Shown here piece by piece: positions 1 to 7,289 of a stretch of 23,013 nt of DNA. Source of the DNA: a virus; IMG/VR virus record IMGVR_UViG_3300048068_000114, positions 1-23,013 of that record; one strand, written 5' to 3'. The translations under genes were made by a program, and so were the position numbers. The notes beneath the pieces are model-generated. The model was not told where the DNA came from and made no database searches. It worked only from the letters and a program-made list of their open reading frames with translations. Numbering within the stretch: the stretch's first letter is position 1; each line of letters begins with the position of its first letter.

Positions 1-1909
1 GGATTGCTGCCTCACGCGGATCATTAAGTATCTTGTCTTCGTCTAAGTCCATAGACGCAGCTAGCTCACGCAAGATGTAATCATACTTAACAAACGGAGC
101 CATCTGTGGGTTGGCAGTCATTTGCATAAACTGTAGTAGTCGTTGACTACGTACCTCATTACGCATCAGACTTTCAGTACCCCGTGCCTTAACAGCAAGG
201 TCTCCAATAAATTCTTTATCGAAGTTGAACTGCATGTTAAATGCAAATAGACTTTTGCCTAGTGGACCTAGTAAGTAGTCATCGATGTTACGAACCACTG
301 CCTTGATGTTTTGTGCTGCCGCACCCATCAACATACTCATACCACTTGCAGTACGCCCTACCCCACCTACGGCTCCAGAACCGTGCGTATAGCTTGGGAT
401 ACCTGTAGCCTCATCAGCAAGCTGTCGGCTCTTGTCGAACATCATTAGAAGCTCTTGAGATACGTTTGGAAACTTAGTGCCAAAGATAGCTTGCCCCGGA
501 GCGCCAGCTTGTCTGCGGAACACTTTTCCGGGGTATACTGACATATCCTGTCCGGGTACTAAGTTAGTTTCATCGACCTCAATTAACAAGTTTCCAGAGA
601 GCGCTGCGTTATCTACACTCATCCGCATAAAGCCATTCATAAGCAACTGAGTGTCAGTCATATTTTCAGCAACACCAATGCCAAAGAATGAATATGGGTT
701 AAGCTCATAAGGAACAGCTAAGTAAGGGATACGTGTAGGAGTAAATGGGTTTAGTACAAGCCGGATGATTTGGTTGTTACATACCCAGATGTTTACTTGA
801 ACTTCGTCTTTGTCTTCTAGTTCTTTTGGTATTTCGATATCAGCTTCTTCTGCAAGCTCTGTATCTAGTACACCCCAATACTCTAGGACTTCGTAGCGAT
901 CCATACCATCACTGTTACCATCGTCTTCTAGGGTATCTTCCCAGTATTCACGCTGATAGTCTGCACCGCCCTCAATAGCTAGCTCAATGCTTTCATCTCT
1001 GAAGTGTGGACGTTTTTTAAGTGTACGTAATTGTGTACGGTTTAGTCTATGGCGCTGAATAGTGAACTCAGCCTCTGACATGTTACGTGCATCAGGGTCA
1101 GGATAGAAATCCCAGCAAGAAACGTATTCCATCTTAGGAATTGTCTCAAATAGGGGGTCATAGTTGCCTTCTTCGTCCCATCTGGGGTATTCTTTGTCTT
1201 GAGCGAATGGACCCTTCATTACTCCAGTTCCAAACAAAACAGTCTCAAAAGACACCGATCTTAGGTGTTTTGGAGCATCAGTTTCGTCCAACTGATCGTG
1301 CATAAGCTTTTCCATCTTCTGGGCAGCACGTTTAGCAGGTTCATAGGTGATAGAACCGGGTATTTTACCTGCACCTAGCTCTAATTCGTCTTCAATAGCG
1401 TTTAATTTGTCTTTATATATGCCCAAGTCCTTGGCAATGTCAGGACGCACAATAGATTGAGGTAATTTGTAGTCTACATTCACCTGTTCCTTGATTTTTT
1501 CCTCTGTTAGGGCTTGAGGATTGAAAGAAACGGCGTCTGCTACGTTATTTGGGAACTTACTGGCCTCAATACCCAGCGGAAACTTACTTCCGGCAAATAA
1601 AACGTCAACAATCTGGGCATATGCAGCCAAAACCTTGGTTTTAGTTACTTTAATGAATGCTTTTGACTTTTCAGTGTCGGTAAACTGTACTTCGCTGGAG
1701 TAAATACCCCGATAATTGCGGTAGGAGTCTAACCAACGGTCTTCGTCAGAAAATCTAGCGTCTTTTGCACGTTGATACTGCGAATTTACAAAGGAAACCG
1801 CACCAGAATACGATATATTTTCCTCTTCTACGTTGCCATCTTCATCAAGAGCAACAGTTTGGTCTGTTTCATTAATATCGTCTGGTGTAGGTTTGTCCAT
1901 TAGTGCCAT
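1..1909 (-). CDS. Phage portal (head-tail connector) protein, C-terminus cut by window edge
   Basis: The reverse-strand frame is open from an ATG at 1909 to base 1 without a stop, giving at least 636 residues; the C-terminus lies outside the window. It starts 2 bases after the terminase stop, the usual TerL-portal order. The protein begins MALMDKPTPDDINETDQ and has an acidic N-terminus. A central part reads LMNGFMRMSVDNAAL, and a later part GVGRTASGMSMLMGAAAQ followed by DDYLLGPLGKSLF. The TASGMSMLM stretch and the large size resemble P22-like and HMO-2011-type portals. Portals form the dodecameric ring through which TerL pumps DNA and to which the tail attaches. The portal call is inferred from position, size and these motifs; confidence is high that the gene is real. 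Confidence 0.85.
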   Translation of the reverse strand, partial: MALMDKPTPDDINETDQTVALDEDGNVEEENISYSGAVSFVNSQYQRAKDARFSDEDRWLDSYRNYRGIYSSEVQFTDTEKSKAFIKVTKTKVLAAYAQIVDVLFAGSKFPLGIEASKFPNNVADAVSFNPQALTEEKIKEQVNVDYKLPQSIVRPDIAKDLGIYKDKLNAIEDELELGAGKIPGSITYEPAKRAAQKMEKLMHDQLDETDAPKHLRSVSFETVLFGTGVMKGPFAQDKEYPRWDEEGNYDPLFETIPKMEYVSCWDFYPDPDARNMSEAEFTIQRHRLNRTQLRTLKKRPHFRDESIELAIEGGADYQREYWEDTLEDDGNSDGMDRYEVLEYWGVLDTELAEEADIEIPKELEDKDEVQVNIWVCNNQIIRLVLNPFTPTRIPYLAVPYELNPYSFFGIGVAENMTDTQLLMNGFMRMSVDNAALSGNLLIEVDETNLVPGQDMSVYPGKVFRRQAGAPGQAIFGTKFPNVSQELLMMFDKSRQLADEATGIPSYTHGSGAVGGVGRTASGMSMLMGAAAQNIKAVVRNIDDYLLGPLGKSLFAFNMQFNFDKEFIGDLAVKARGTESLMRNEVRSQRLLQFMQMTANPQMAPFVKYDYILRELAASMDLDEDKILNDPREAAI

Positions 1910-1911
1910 AT

Positions 1912-3783
1912 TTAGTACCCAAATGTTGCGTCAGCGGGTTGCCAACTCTGTTGTGGTACGCCAGCGCCCATATCAAAGGGGCTAAACGCTTTTGGCCTAC
2001 TCATGACAGCGTATCTAACACTGTCGTAGGCGTGGTCAGAGGCGTATCGTGGGTCAATATCGTCAGAACCACGGGGATCACTAGGAAGTACAGGTAAATC
2101 CGCTATAATTTGGCGGCATGTATTAAAGAATTGTATTCCCGGTAAGTCTGTAATCTCATCTACTTTTAAAACTTCGTGCAGTCGGTTCTTACCAGCTACC
2201 CTAGCACCGTTAGTACGGTCACTTGGACGCCATCTACAGCCCATTGCAATCATCTCTTCGGCTATAGAGGGACCAATCTGGCCCCGATTATGCCAACATG
2301 AGCTATCAAGTACCCCATATTGTATTCTTTCAGAGCCTTCAGCTTCCATAACAGCTTTAGCTAGGTCTCTGCCTGTGTGCTTAGAGAGATACAATTCCCT
2401 GTAGTTAATTAAAGTACCGTAGCTTGGGTCTATTGCGAACCAGTGTACAGCACTATAAGAAGAGTACCCGTAGTCACATGACCTAAATCGTACCCATTCT
2501 GAAGGAATATCGTAAGGTTCTATGACATGTATGTTACTTCTAAACTCAGAAAAGGCCGCACCATCTGCTACAGCCCAATCACCCTCTAATAATTGTCTAC
2601 GTTGCATCTCCGGTAGAGATAACAAGTTAGCTTCATACTGACCGCCTTCCATCAAGTAAGGATTATCCCGTAGACTTGCTGGTATAAACCGCCTGTAGAA
2701 CAACGGCTCCCCTGCTTTCTCATGGCTATCGGGATATACTAGGTCTTCACCTGATTCCAAATCCTTAGCAACAAACTTTTTGTTTGCTGGTGCAGGGTCA
2801 ATAAACATCTTCTTAACCCAACCATGTCCATTTCCTCCGGGGTTTGTTGTAGCCCTCATATAAATGGGTAGGTCTGGGTCCGTTGTACGTAGCCGTGAGC
2901 GCATATAATTCCACGCGAAGGGCGTAGCATACTGAGTTAATTCATCAAAAGCCACATAGCTAAACGCTTGTCCCTGATAGCGCAGTACGTCTTGGTCTCT
3001 TTCTAGATACGTAAGCCAGAGCTTGGCTCCACTAGGGAAAGTCCATTGTGATTTCTTCTCAGCCCACTTTGCACCTTGGAATGCTTTAGGGTATAACTCT
3101 TGTGACTTCCATATTAGTTCACGTAATTCATCATTGGTTCTACGCAGTATCAGGCCGTTGAAGTTGGGGTTACTGAAATACCGCATAGGGTCAGCCAGTA
3201 GTCCAAAGGATTTGCCGCCGCCAGCCGCCCCGCCATATAGTACTTCTCTTTCAGACGCCGCTAGAAACTCTGTCTGTGGGCCTTCATTTGGAGCAAATAC
3301 TACCTCAGTCTTTTGCTTCTCGCTTTCAATCACAGAGAAGTCTAGATTAGATGTATCTAGCTCTTCCGTAGGCTGTAGTTCTTCTAACTGGCGTTTAGCC
3401 ATTGTGAGCCTACGTTTAGCGTCTGTCTGCTTACGCTTGGCTGCATTTAATTTCTTCGCTTCAGGGGTCTTAGGCTTTTTCTTGCGGTTAGCCTTAGCCA
3501 TGTCCTTTAGACGTTGTGAGGGATTATCACTATCCTTACCACGCCTAGACTTCCATATATGTATTAGACCTTGGTGACTGATCTTATCACCTGTCTTAGA
3601 GGTAAGCCACTCCGCAGTCTTACGACTAGAGTTACCTTCCTCAAGGTAGTCTAATGCTTCTTCAACTAGGACAGCTTTATCGTGGTCAGGGATAAGTACA
3701 AGAGGATCATCTTCAGACGCCACATAAGCATAAGGTATCTTAGCGGTCTTGTTTGGCCTAGTTTTATTTAACCATATAGTCAA
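1912..3783 (-). CDS. Terminase large subunit (packaging ATPase/nuclease)
   Basis: 623 residues. The packaging motor hydrolyses ATP to drive DNA into the prohead and cuts the concatemer. Residues about 50-85 look like a helix-turn-helix (SSRKTAEWLTSKTGDKISHQ), and about 95-135 are a Lys/Arg-rich probable coiled coil. Walker A is GGAAGGGKS at about 184-192, Walker B SYVAFDEL at about 275-282, and the coupling motif RATTNPGG at about 310-317. The C-terminal RNase H-like nuclease shows SCDYGYSS, GVLDSSCW and the late acidic YASDHAYDSVRYA. The start is TTG at 3783, overlapping the TerS stop as TTGA; no in-frame ATG occurs before about residue 95, which would remove the HTH. The long N-terminal HTH and basic extension is a noteworthy but family-compatible feature. 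Confidence 0.95.
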   Translation of the reverse strand: MTIWLNKTRPNKTAKIPYAYVASEDDPLVLIPDHDKAVLVEEALDYLEEGNSSRKTAEWLTSKTGDKISHQGLIHIWKSRRGKDSDNPSQRLKDMAKANRKKKPKTPEAKKLNAAKRKQTDAKRRLTMAKRQLEELQPTEELDTSNLDFSVIESEKQKTEVVFAPNEGPQTEFLAASEREVLYGGAAGGGKSFGLLADPMRYFSNPNFNGLILRRTNDELRELIWKSQELYPKAFQGAKWAEKKSQWTFPSGAKLWLTYLERDQDVLRYQGQAFSYVAFDELTQYATPFAWNYMRSRLRTTDPDLPIYMRATTNPGGNGHGWVKKMFIDPAPANKKFVAKDLESGEDLVYPDSHEKAGEPLFYRRFIPASLRDNPYLMEGGQYEANLLSLPEMQRRQLLEGDWAVADGAAFSEFRSNIHVIEPYDIPSEWVRFRSCDYGYSSYSAVHWFAIDPSYGTLINYRELYLSKHTGRDLAKAVMEAEGSERIQYGVLDSSCWHNRGQIGPSIAEEMIAMGCRWRPSDRTNGARVAGKNRLHEVLKVDEITDLPGIQFFNTCRQIIADLPVLPSDPRGSDDIDPRYASDHAYDSVRYAVMSRPKAFSPFDMGAGVPQQSWQPADATFGY

Positions 3784-4154
3784 TCTTCACTTTTCGGTGG
3801 CAAGATAAACATTGCCCCGCCTGTGTTTTTAACTTCAACCTGTTCTTTCTTAATCAGTCCGGTACGGTCTAATATCTCTCTAGCCGCAGACACTGTATTC
3901 CTAGCACCCATAGCACTTGGATCATTAAGAACGTCTACCATACCCCATGCGGCTTTAGGGGCATTCATAGCCAGCGTCATAGAGGCTTTATCATTAATCT
4001 CTTCTTTAAGCGCACCGACCACAGACGATATGCTAGTTTCTTTGGCGTAACCTGCTACGTCCATAGCCTTTCGTAGGTTGCCTCTACATTCTTCGGACAT
4101 AAGGGCATCTAAGAAGATTAACTGCTTGTCGGTGTATTGCTTTTCAGTTTTCAT
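3780..4154 (-). CDS. Putative terminase small subunit
   Basis: 124 residues from the ATG at 4154, which overlaps the upstream stop as ATGA and has AGGA-like bases in front. A longer reading to 4214 would run through the coding end of the upstream gene and is rejected. The N-terminus (MKTEKQYTDKQLIFLDALM) and the following KAMDVAGYAKETSISSVV look like the helix-turn-helix of small terminases that recognise the packaging site; the C-terminus (REILDRTGLIKKEQVEV) is typical of the Terminase_2-like group. It sits directly before TerL with overlapping codons. The assignment rests on position and weak motif resemblance. Confidence 0.7.
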   Translation of the reverse strand: MKTEKQYTDKQLIFLDALMSEECRGNLRKAMDVAGYAKETSISSVVGALKEEINDKASMTLAMNAPKAAWGMVDVLNDPSAMGARNTVSAAREILDRTGLIKKEQVEVKNTGGAMFILPPKSED

Positions 4155-4423
4155 CCTATAGTCCTCATATAAACAAAAGCAGCCCCAATAGAGGCTGTAA
4201 ATACAATCCACCAAATGCGTTCAAAGAACTGTAGCTTGTGACCTCTGGAGTTAGTAATTTGATCCAGCTTTTGAATGCGTTCCCACATAGCTTTCTGTTG
4301 ATCATCAATATTATCCATACGTTTGAATACAGTTATCATGCGCTCTTCCATTCGCGCTAATGTAACTACTGCATGGGAAAGCTTATCCAACTTGTCCTCT
4401 ATCCGCGTTAAGCGTTCATCCAT
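4151..4423 (-). CDS. XhlA-like coiled-coil membrane protein (possible lysis accessory)
   Basis: 90 residues. The N-terminal two thirds are a heptad-rich coiled coil (MDERLTRIEDKLDKLSHAVV, then MEERMITVFKRMDNIDDQ). A single C-terminal membrane helix follows (IWWIVFTASIGAAFVYM), with a short tail. This layout matches the XhlA/hemolysin family of phage holin-associated proteins, which act in the inner membrane at lysis. The gene overlaps the TerS-like gene by ATGA, so the two are translationally coupled. A lysis role is family-based inference, and no endolysin lies nearby in this window. Confidence 0.65.
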   Translation of the reverse strand: MDERLTRIEDKLDKLSHAVVTLARMEERMITVFKRMDNIDDQQKAMWERIQKLDQITNSRGHKLQFFERIWWIVFTASIGAAFVYMRTIG

Positions 4424-4429
4424 TACTAG

Positions 4430-4663
4430 TCACCCTTTATACTTTGCCTTGCCCCAGCTTATCTGCTTGGAGCTAGTCTTTTTCCTTGACGCAGATTTAG
4501 CAGCTTTAGATTTAGCTTGTGAAGCAGGGCGACAGGCTGGGTAACTTTTGCGTTTATCACCCTTTCCAGAGCGACCACACGGCTTGCCTGTTTTGACATC
4601 ACGCCAATCTTCTTTAAACCATTTCTTAAGTGCAGTACCTTTTTTTGATTTACGTACTGCCAT
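4430..4663 (-). CDS. Small Lys-rich DUF5872-like protein
   Basis: 77 residues, very basic, beginning MAVRKSKKGTALKKWFKEDW and containing DVKTGKPCGRSGKGDKRKSY followed by PACRP. The KKWF..DW.DV..GKPCGRS....YPACRP pattern matches a small conserved family (DUF5872-like) found in marine phages and viruses; the function is unknown. Its ATG overlaps the stop of the upstream small gene by one base (TAATG). The high Lys/Arg content suggests DNA or RNA binding or a virion-packaged basic protein, which is inference. Confidence 0.7.
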   Translation of the reverse strand: MAVRKSKKGTALKKWFKEDWRDVKTGKPCGRSGKGDKRKSYPACRPASQAKSKAAKSASRKKTSSKQISWGKAKYKG

Positions 4664-4818
4664 TATTTTTTCTTCTTCCCGCCTATGTTGTAATTCTTAG
4701 CTCCAACCTTACGGCACTTAGCCATATGACCGGAACGATATGCAGAATTTTTAGGCATGGCTCTCGCTACTTTCTTGTAGCAAGCATCACGCTTCGGTTT
4801 CTTTTTCTTAGCAGCCAT
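4663..4818 (-). CDS. 51-residue Lys-rich Cys-containing small protein
   Basis: A short reading frame from ATG at 4818 to TAA at 4665-4663, overlapping the next start as TAATG. It begins MAAKKKKPKRDACYKKV, continues with NSAYRSGHMAKCRKVGAKNY and ends in a Lys tail. The DACYKKV...SAY.SG...KCRKVGAKN pattern is a small motif seen in other marine viral proteins. Together with its two neighbours it forms a run of basic, coupled mini-genes in the late operon. Function is unknown. Support comes from tight overlap on one side and the recognisable motif. Confidence 0.7.
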   Translation of the reverse strand: MAAKKKKPKRDACYKKVARAMPKNSAYRSGHMAKCRKVGAKNYNIGGKKKK

Positions 4819-4822
4819 CAGA

Positions 4823-5089
4823 TTACCATTTCTTGCAAGACCAGTATCGGGCCGTTAATTTACTCTTGGCAGTGTCACACTTATGCCTAGCTCTGAAAGA
4901 TTTACGGGCTTTGGGATTATCTTTTCGGATTTCCATATTAGGGTCTCCGAATGTGATATACTTCACGTTATCACCCTCAACAGCCAGCACTTCAAACTTC
5001 TTTGGGCCACCCCTGCGCGGTTTATTTACCGCCGTGAACCCATGCCGTTTTTTACCTGCGGCTATCTTTTCTGCTTTAGTCTTTGCCAT
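4823..5089 (-). CDS. Small basic protein, DUF6321-like
   Basis: 88 residues, basic. Visible pieces are KPRRGGPKKFEVLAVEGDNV, the stretch KYITFGDP, and the end ARKSFRARHKCDTAKSKLTA followed by RYWSCKKW. The pattern of a FGD turn, then RKSF.ARH.CD..K.K..A.YWSC..W, matches a small conserved phage and giant-virus family (DUF6321-like). The family's biochemical role is not known; a nucleic-acid-binding or capsid-associated role is speculation. Its ATG shares its A with the stop of the upstream gene (TAATG). Confidence 0.7.
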   Translation of the reverse strand: MAKTKAEKIAAGKKRHGFTAVNKPRRGGPKKFEVLAVEGDNVKYITFGDPNMEIRKDNPKARKSFRARHKCDTAKSKLTARYWSCKKW

Positions 5090-5340
5090 TATGCCACCAC
5101 AAAATCTACTATTTGTCCGTCAGGGGTACGCAACTTGTTAGGGTCAGGATTGTATGCGTATAGCTGGTTAACCAACTTTAAGTTCTCTACCGGAGTGTCC
5201 TTATCTATAGGCTGCACTGATCCAGCTTCCCCTGCATTAACCTTCTTCTCAACTTCCTCTCCGCGACCACTTTCAAATATAACATTCACATGTGTCTGAA
5301 AGGGCATACTAGGAAGCGGAAAATGAGATATAAGTGTCAT
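5089..5340 (-). CDS. Conserved-looking hypothetical late protein
   Basis: 83 residues, no family recognised. It has a hydrophobic start, then FQTHVNVIFESGRGEEVEKK, and ends NPDPNKLRTPDGQIVDFVVA. The first ATG (5340) overlaps the upstream stop as ATGA, which favours it over the internal Met at residue 12. The stop overlaps the next start as TAATG. This coupling on both sides supports a real gene. The segment DGQIVDFVV resembles a beta hairpin; no membrane helix is evident. Confidence 0.65.
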   Translation of the reverse strand: MTLISHFPLPSMPFQTHVNVIFESGRGEEVEKKVNAGEAGSVQPIDKDTPVENLKLVNQLYAYNPDPNKLRTPDGQIVDFVVA

Positions 5341-5801
5341 CTAAACTGCCAAGCCCACCAAATTAATCCAGCACAACCACCTGTTACTAGTAAGACTACA
5401 ATCCCCCACTGAAATACTTCCATTAAGAAAGCCTTTGCTTTGGCTTGCTCTTCGGCTTCTTCACGCTTACGGATGCGTTCCTGTCTCTGAAAATCCACCC
5501 AAGCATCATACAATCCGGGTCTTCCGTATAGCCGCATATGGGATTCGATTTCCTTACGGGCTTGCTTCAGCTTATCTAACTCAAGAAATTCCTCAAAGGA
5601 GTTGCTATCTTTACCCATAGCTCTGGCAAACAAACTACGCTTCTTACGATCACCTTGAGCCTTCAAAGTTTCTTCCGCAGTCAGGATTGCCCCCAACTGC
5701 CTACCCATAGCAGAAATCTCCTGTCCATGCCCTATCAGAGTTTTAACCTGACCAATTGCGGCATTAGCAGCCCCTACGACTGCCAGTGTTTCTGCTATCA
5801 T
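5337..5801 (-). CDS. Late membrane protein with charged central helix
   Basis: 154 residues. The N-terminus is Ala-rich and mildly hydrophobic (MIAETLAVVGAANAAIGQVK). A long charged helical region follows (KLKQARKEIESHMRLYGRPG, then FQRQERIRKREEAEEQAKAK). One clear C-terminal membrane helix closes the protein (GIVVLLVTGGCAGLIWWAW). The start at 5801 has a strong G-rich Shine-Dalgarno containing a run of seven G. Its place in the late operon and its topology suggest an internal virion or lysis-related protein. No family was identified, so this is inference. Confidence 0.7.
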   Translation of the reverse strand: MIAETLAVVGAANAAIGQVKTLIGHGQEISAMGRQLGAILTAEETLKAQGDRKKRSLFARAMGKDSNSFEEFLELDKLKQARKEIESHMRLYGRPGLYDAWVDFQRQERIRKREEAEEQAKAKAFLMEVFQWGIVVLLVTGGCAGLIWWAWQFR

Positions 5802-5822
5802 ATCTCCCCCCCGAAAGATAAC

Positions 5823-6017
5823 CTATATTGTTTTGCCTACCTCAAAGCATTTAGCACGGGCTATAAGCTTAAGCTGGTTAGCCATCGCTTCCATTTCAGA
5901 TTGGACAATGATTTGACATTCTTCTCTAGTAGTGAATAGCCCGTTAGTACGGGCCACCATGCTGCATGAGAATGCATCAGTAGGACTGAAACAATAGAGA
6001 ATGACTCCTAAGAACAT
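5823..6017 (-). CDS. Small probably secreted Cys-containing protein
   Basis: 64 residues. The N-terminus MFLGVILYCFSPTDAFSCSM looks like a short signal peptide or lipoprotein-like leader, followed by REECQIIVQSEMEAMANQLK and a C-terminal KCFEV. Cysteines at about 18, 34 and 57 could form disulfides after export. Its ATG overlaps the upstream stop as TAATG. A periplasmic lysis helper or superinfection-exclusion protein are options, but neither is supported beyond topology. Confidence 0.6.
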   Translation of the reverse strand: MFLGVILYCFSPTDAFSCSMVARTNGLFTTREECQIIVQSEMEAMANQLKLIARAKCFEVGKTI

Positions 6018-6160
6018 TACTTCTTTTTCTTAGCCATCCCACCATACATCATTTTAGGTTTGCCCTTTTTATGGGCCATACCACCATTCGACATAGCAGG
6101 TTTCTTTTTCTTCGGGGGTCTTCCAACCTTTGACCCGTAAGTTCCCTTACCTTGAGGCAT
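6017..6160 (-). CDS. 47-residue Gly/Lys/Met-rich late protein
   Basis: A short frame from ATG at 6160 to TAA at 6019-6017, overlapping the next ATG by one base. It begins MPQGKGTYGSKVGRPPKKKK and then contains two GGMA repeats, NGGMAHKKGKP and YGGMAKKKK. Small MP.GKGTYG.KVGRPPKK proteins are common in late modules of marine phages. AGGATTATAGA precedes the start. Function is unknown; it may be a DNA-associated minor virion protein (inference). Confidence 0.7.
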   Translation of the reverse strand: MPQGKGTYGSKVGRPPKKKKPAMSNGGMAHKKGKPKMMYGGMAKKKK

Positions 6161-6184
6161 TCTATAATCCTTTATGCTGATATG

Positions 6185-6436
6185 TTAATCATCGAAACTT
6201 TCGTCTAGAAGTTCAGGGACATATATCTCAGGGTTGGGTGGGATATCTACAGAACACTCTTCTGTATAGAAGTATCGACCATAGCCCTCAAACTCTTTTG
6301 CCATCGGGTTATGGTCTAGCTCTGCTTGGGATATCAAACCTTCTTCTAAGAGAAGCTGCCTGATCCTATCGAAAGTCAGGACTTGCCCCGTGTTTTCACG
6401 TATAGCAGCCCTAATGTAGTACAAGTTCATACTCAT
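6185..6436 (-). CDS. Hypothetical protein, first gene of leftward late operon
   Basis: 83 residues (81 if the ATG at 6430 is used, which lies at a better distance from AAGG). It contains MNLYYIRAAIRENTGQVLTF and RIRQLLLEEGLISQAEL, then an acidic tail (PPNPEIYVPELLDESFDD). The central RIRQLLLEEGL segment is helical and looks like a small nucleic-acid-binding or regulatory helix; no family is recognised. A sigma70-like promoter lies about 25-55 bases upstream, making this the first gene of the late transcript. Confidence 0.65.
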   Translation of the reverse strand: MSMNLYYIRAAIRENTGQVLTFDRIRQLLLEEGLISQAELDHNPMAKEFEGYGRYFYTEECSVDIPPNPEIYVPELLDESFDD

Positions 6437-6461
6437 AAGCCTTATTACGACCTACCCCTTC

Positions 6462-6491
6462 ATTCTACCACTTAATAGGGGGTGAGGTCAA
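6462..6491 (-). promoter_or_regulatory. Promoter of the leftward late operon
   Basis: On the reverse strand, TTGACC (6491-6486) and TAGAAT (6467-6462) are separated by 18 bases. Predicted transcription starts near 6455, just before the 6436 gene, and would run through TerS, TerL and portal. The match to bacterial sigma70 is good, so host polymerase could use it. Confidence 0.65.
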
Positions 6492-6526
6492 TACCTTATT
6501 TAATTGTTTTTTTAGTCACTCAGTAA

Positions 6527-6555
6527 TTGACGAAACAGGCATTCAATGCTATAAT
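6527..6555 (+). promoter_or_regulatory. Strong sigma70-like promoter pointing antisense to 6602-7596 genes
   Basis: TTGACG (6527-6532), 17 bases, then perfect TATAAT (6550-6555) on the forward strand. No forward gene follows for several kb; the transcript would start near 6562 and run antisense into the 3' end of the DUF1127 gene. The first bases downstream contain GAAGTGTACTTC and GGCTACAAGCC, which could fold into small hairpins. No clear forward terminator is seen. Confidence 0.6.
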
Positions 6556-6601
6556 GAAGTGTACTTCGGGGCCGTATACTATAGTAAATGGCTACAAGCC
6601 G

Positions 6602-6787
6602 TTAACCGCGATACACTCTATCGTAGATTTCACCCCTAGTAACTCCAATATCTTTTAAGCTCTTGTCGGACATGTTCTGTAGCAGCCAGTAATTTGCTCT
6701 GCGCTGTTGGGATTGCTGTATGCGTTTACATATGGCTCCTTCGCCAGAAAACATATGGACCATTACAGCTAGACTTTTAGTTAACAC
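6602..6787 (-). CDS. DUF1127 (YjiS-like) small regulatory protein
   Basis: 61 residues from a GTG at 6787. AAGGAG lies 7 bases before it, and the only good promoter starts transcription near 6811, so a longer reading from 6856 would begin upstream of the transcript. The C-terminal half (RRANYWLLQNMSDKSLKDIG, then VTRGEIYDRVYRG) matches DUF1127: a short Arg-rich helix followed by LSD..L.DIG..R..I. DUF1127 proteins are common in Alphaproteobacteria, where small members bind RNA and affect RNA turnover and phosphate or carbon metabolism. A phage copy could modulate host RNA regulation (inference). The gene has its own operator-like promoter and faces an antisense promoter. Confidence 0.8.
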   Translation of the reverse strand: MLTKSLAVMVHMFSGEGAICKRIQQSQQRRANYWLLQNMSDKSLKDIGVTRGEIYDRVYRG

Positions 6788-6801
6788 AGTGTTTCTCCTT
6801 A

Positions 6802-6853
6802 GTGATTGTGTACCTTCATTATACCATTTCAGTACTCTAAAGAGTACAATCAC
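6802..6853 (-). promoter_or_regulatory. Extended -10 promoter flanked by nested inverted repeats (DUF1127 gene)
   Basis: Reading the reverse strand, TGGTATAAT (TATAAT at 6823-6818) is an extended -10 with no good -35. A palindrome with 7-base arms, GTACTCT-TT-AGAGTAC, covers 6832-6847 where a -35 would be. An outer inverted repeat, GTGATTGT/ACAATCAC, occupies 6846-6853 and 6802-6809, bracketing the promoter. This looks like a repressor- or activator-controlled promoter. Confidence 0.65.
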
Positions 6854-6866
6854 CAAGACATACCCG

Positions 6867-7289
6867 CTATGTTGTTAAGTAATCTAAAGCCCTCTTTATT
6901 AAGTCAGGATTATCCCTAAACTTACCCAGACCTGTATTGCAAGAGTCGCATATAAACCCTCTAAACGCCCCCGTATCATGATCATGGTCTAATCTAAACG
7001 GCGTCTTATTGCCCATACCCGGTGAATATAACTGTTCTGCACTCTTCTCACAGATAGGACAGCTATGATTATCCGGTACTTTATGCATGGCATGTAGTTC
7101 ACGCATCTTAAAGCCGTGTTCCCTCAGACACTTCTTACAAGTACACGCCCTGCCCAAGCTCTTGGCCTTATTATAGCCAAACCTATTGATGGGCAGAACC
7201 TGTCTGCAACCAGAACAACGCTTAGTGTCGCCTGTGTAAGTCTCGTCTGGAGTATCGTCTTCCCAGCCGAATAGATTAGGTTGATTCAT
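6867..7289 (-). CDS. Endonuclease VII-like HNH nuclease
   Basis: About 140 residues from the ATG at 7289 (MNQPNLFGWEDD), chosen because it overlaps the upstream gene by only 14 bases; an earlier ATG at 7316 overlaps by 41. An N-terminal zinc ribbon (RCSGCRQVLP..., ACTCKKCLREHG) is followed by a second Cys pair (CPICEK) and the core RLDHDHDTGAFRGFICDSCN then TGLGKFRDN. The LDHDH..G..RG..C..CN..LG pattern is that of recombination endonuclease VII (T4 gp49 type), which resolves branched DNA before packaging. Phage HNH enzymes of this size may also be free-standing homing endonucleases. Metal-binding residues look intact. Confidence 0.88.
   Translation of the reverse strand: MNQPNLFGWEDDTPDETYTGDTKRCSGCRQVLPINRFGYNKAKSLGRACTCKKCLREHGFKMRELHAMHKVPDNHSCPICEKSAEQLYSPGMGNKTPFRLDHDHDTGAFRGFICDSCNTGLGKFRDNPDLIKRALDYLTT

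Noticed and set aside
3023-3577. Forward 184-codon frame opposite the large terminase
   Set aside because: It is antisense to the conserved TerL ATPase region and is Ser/Leu/Arg-rich, as expected for a shadow frame.
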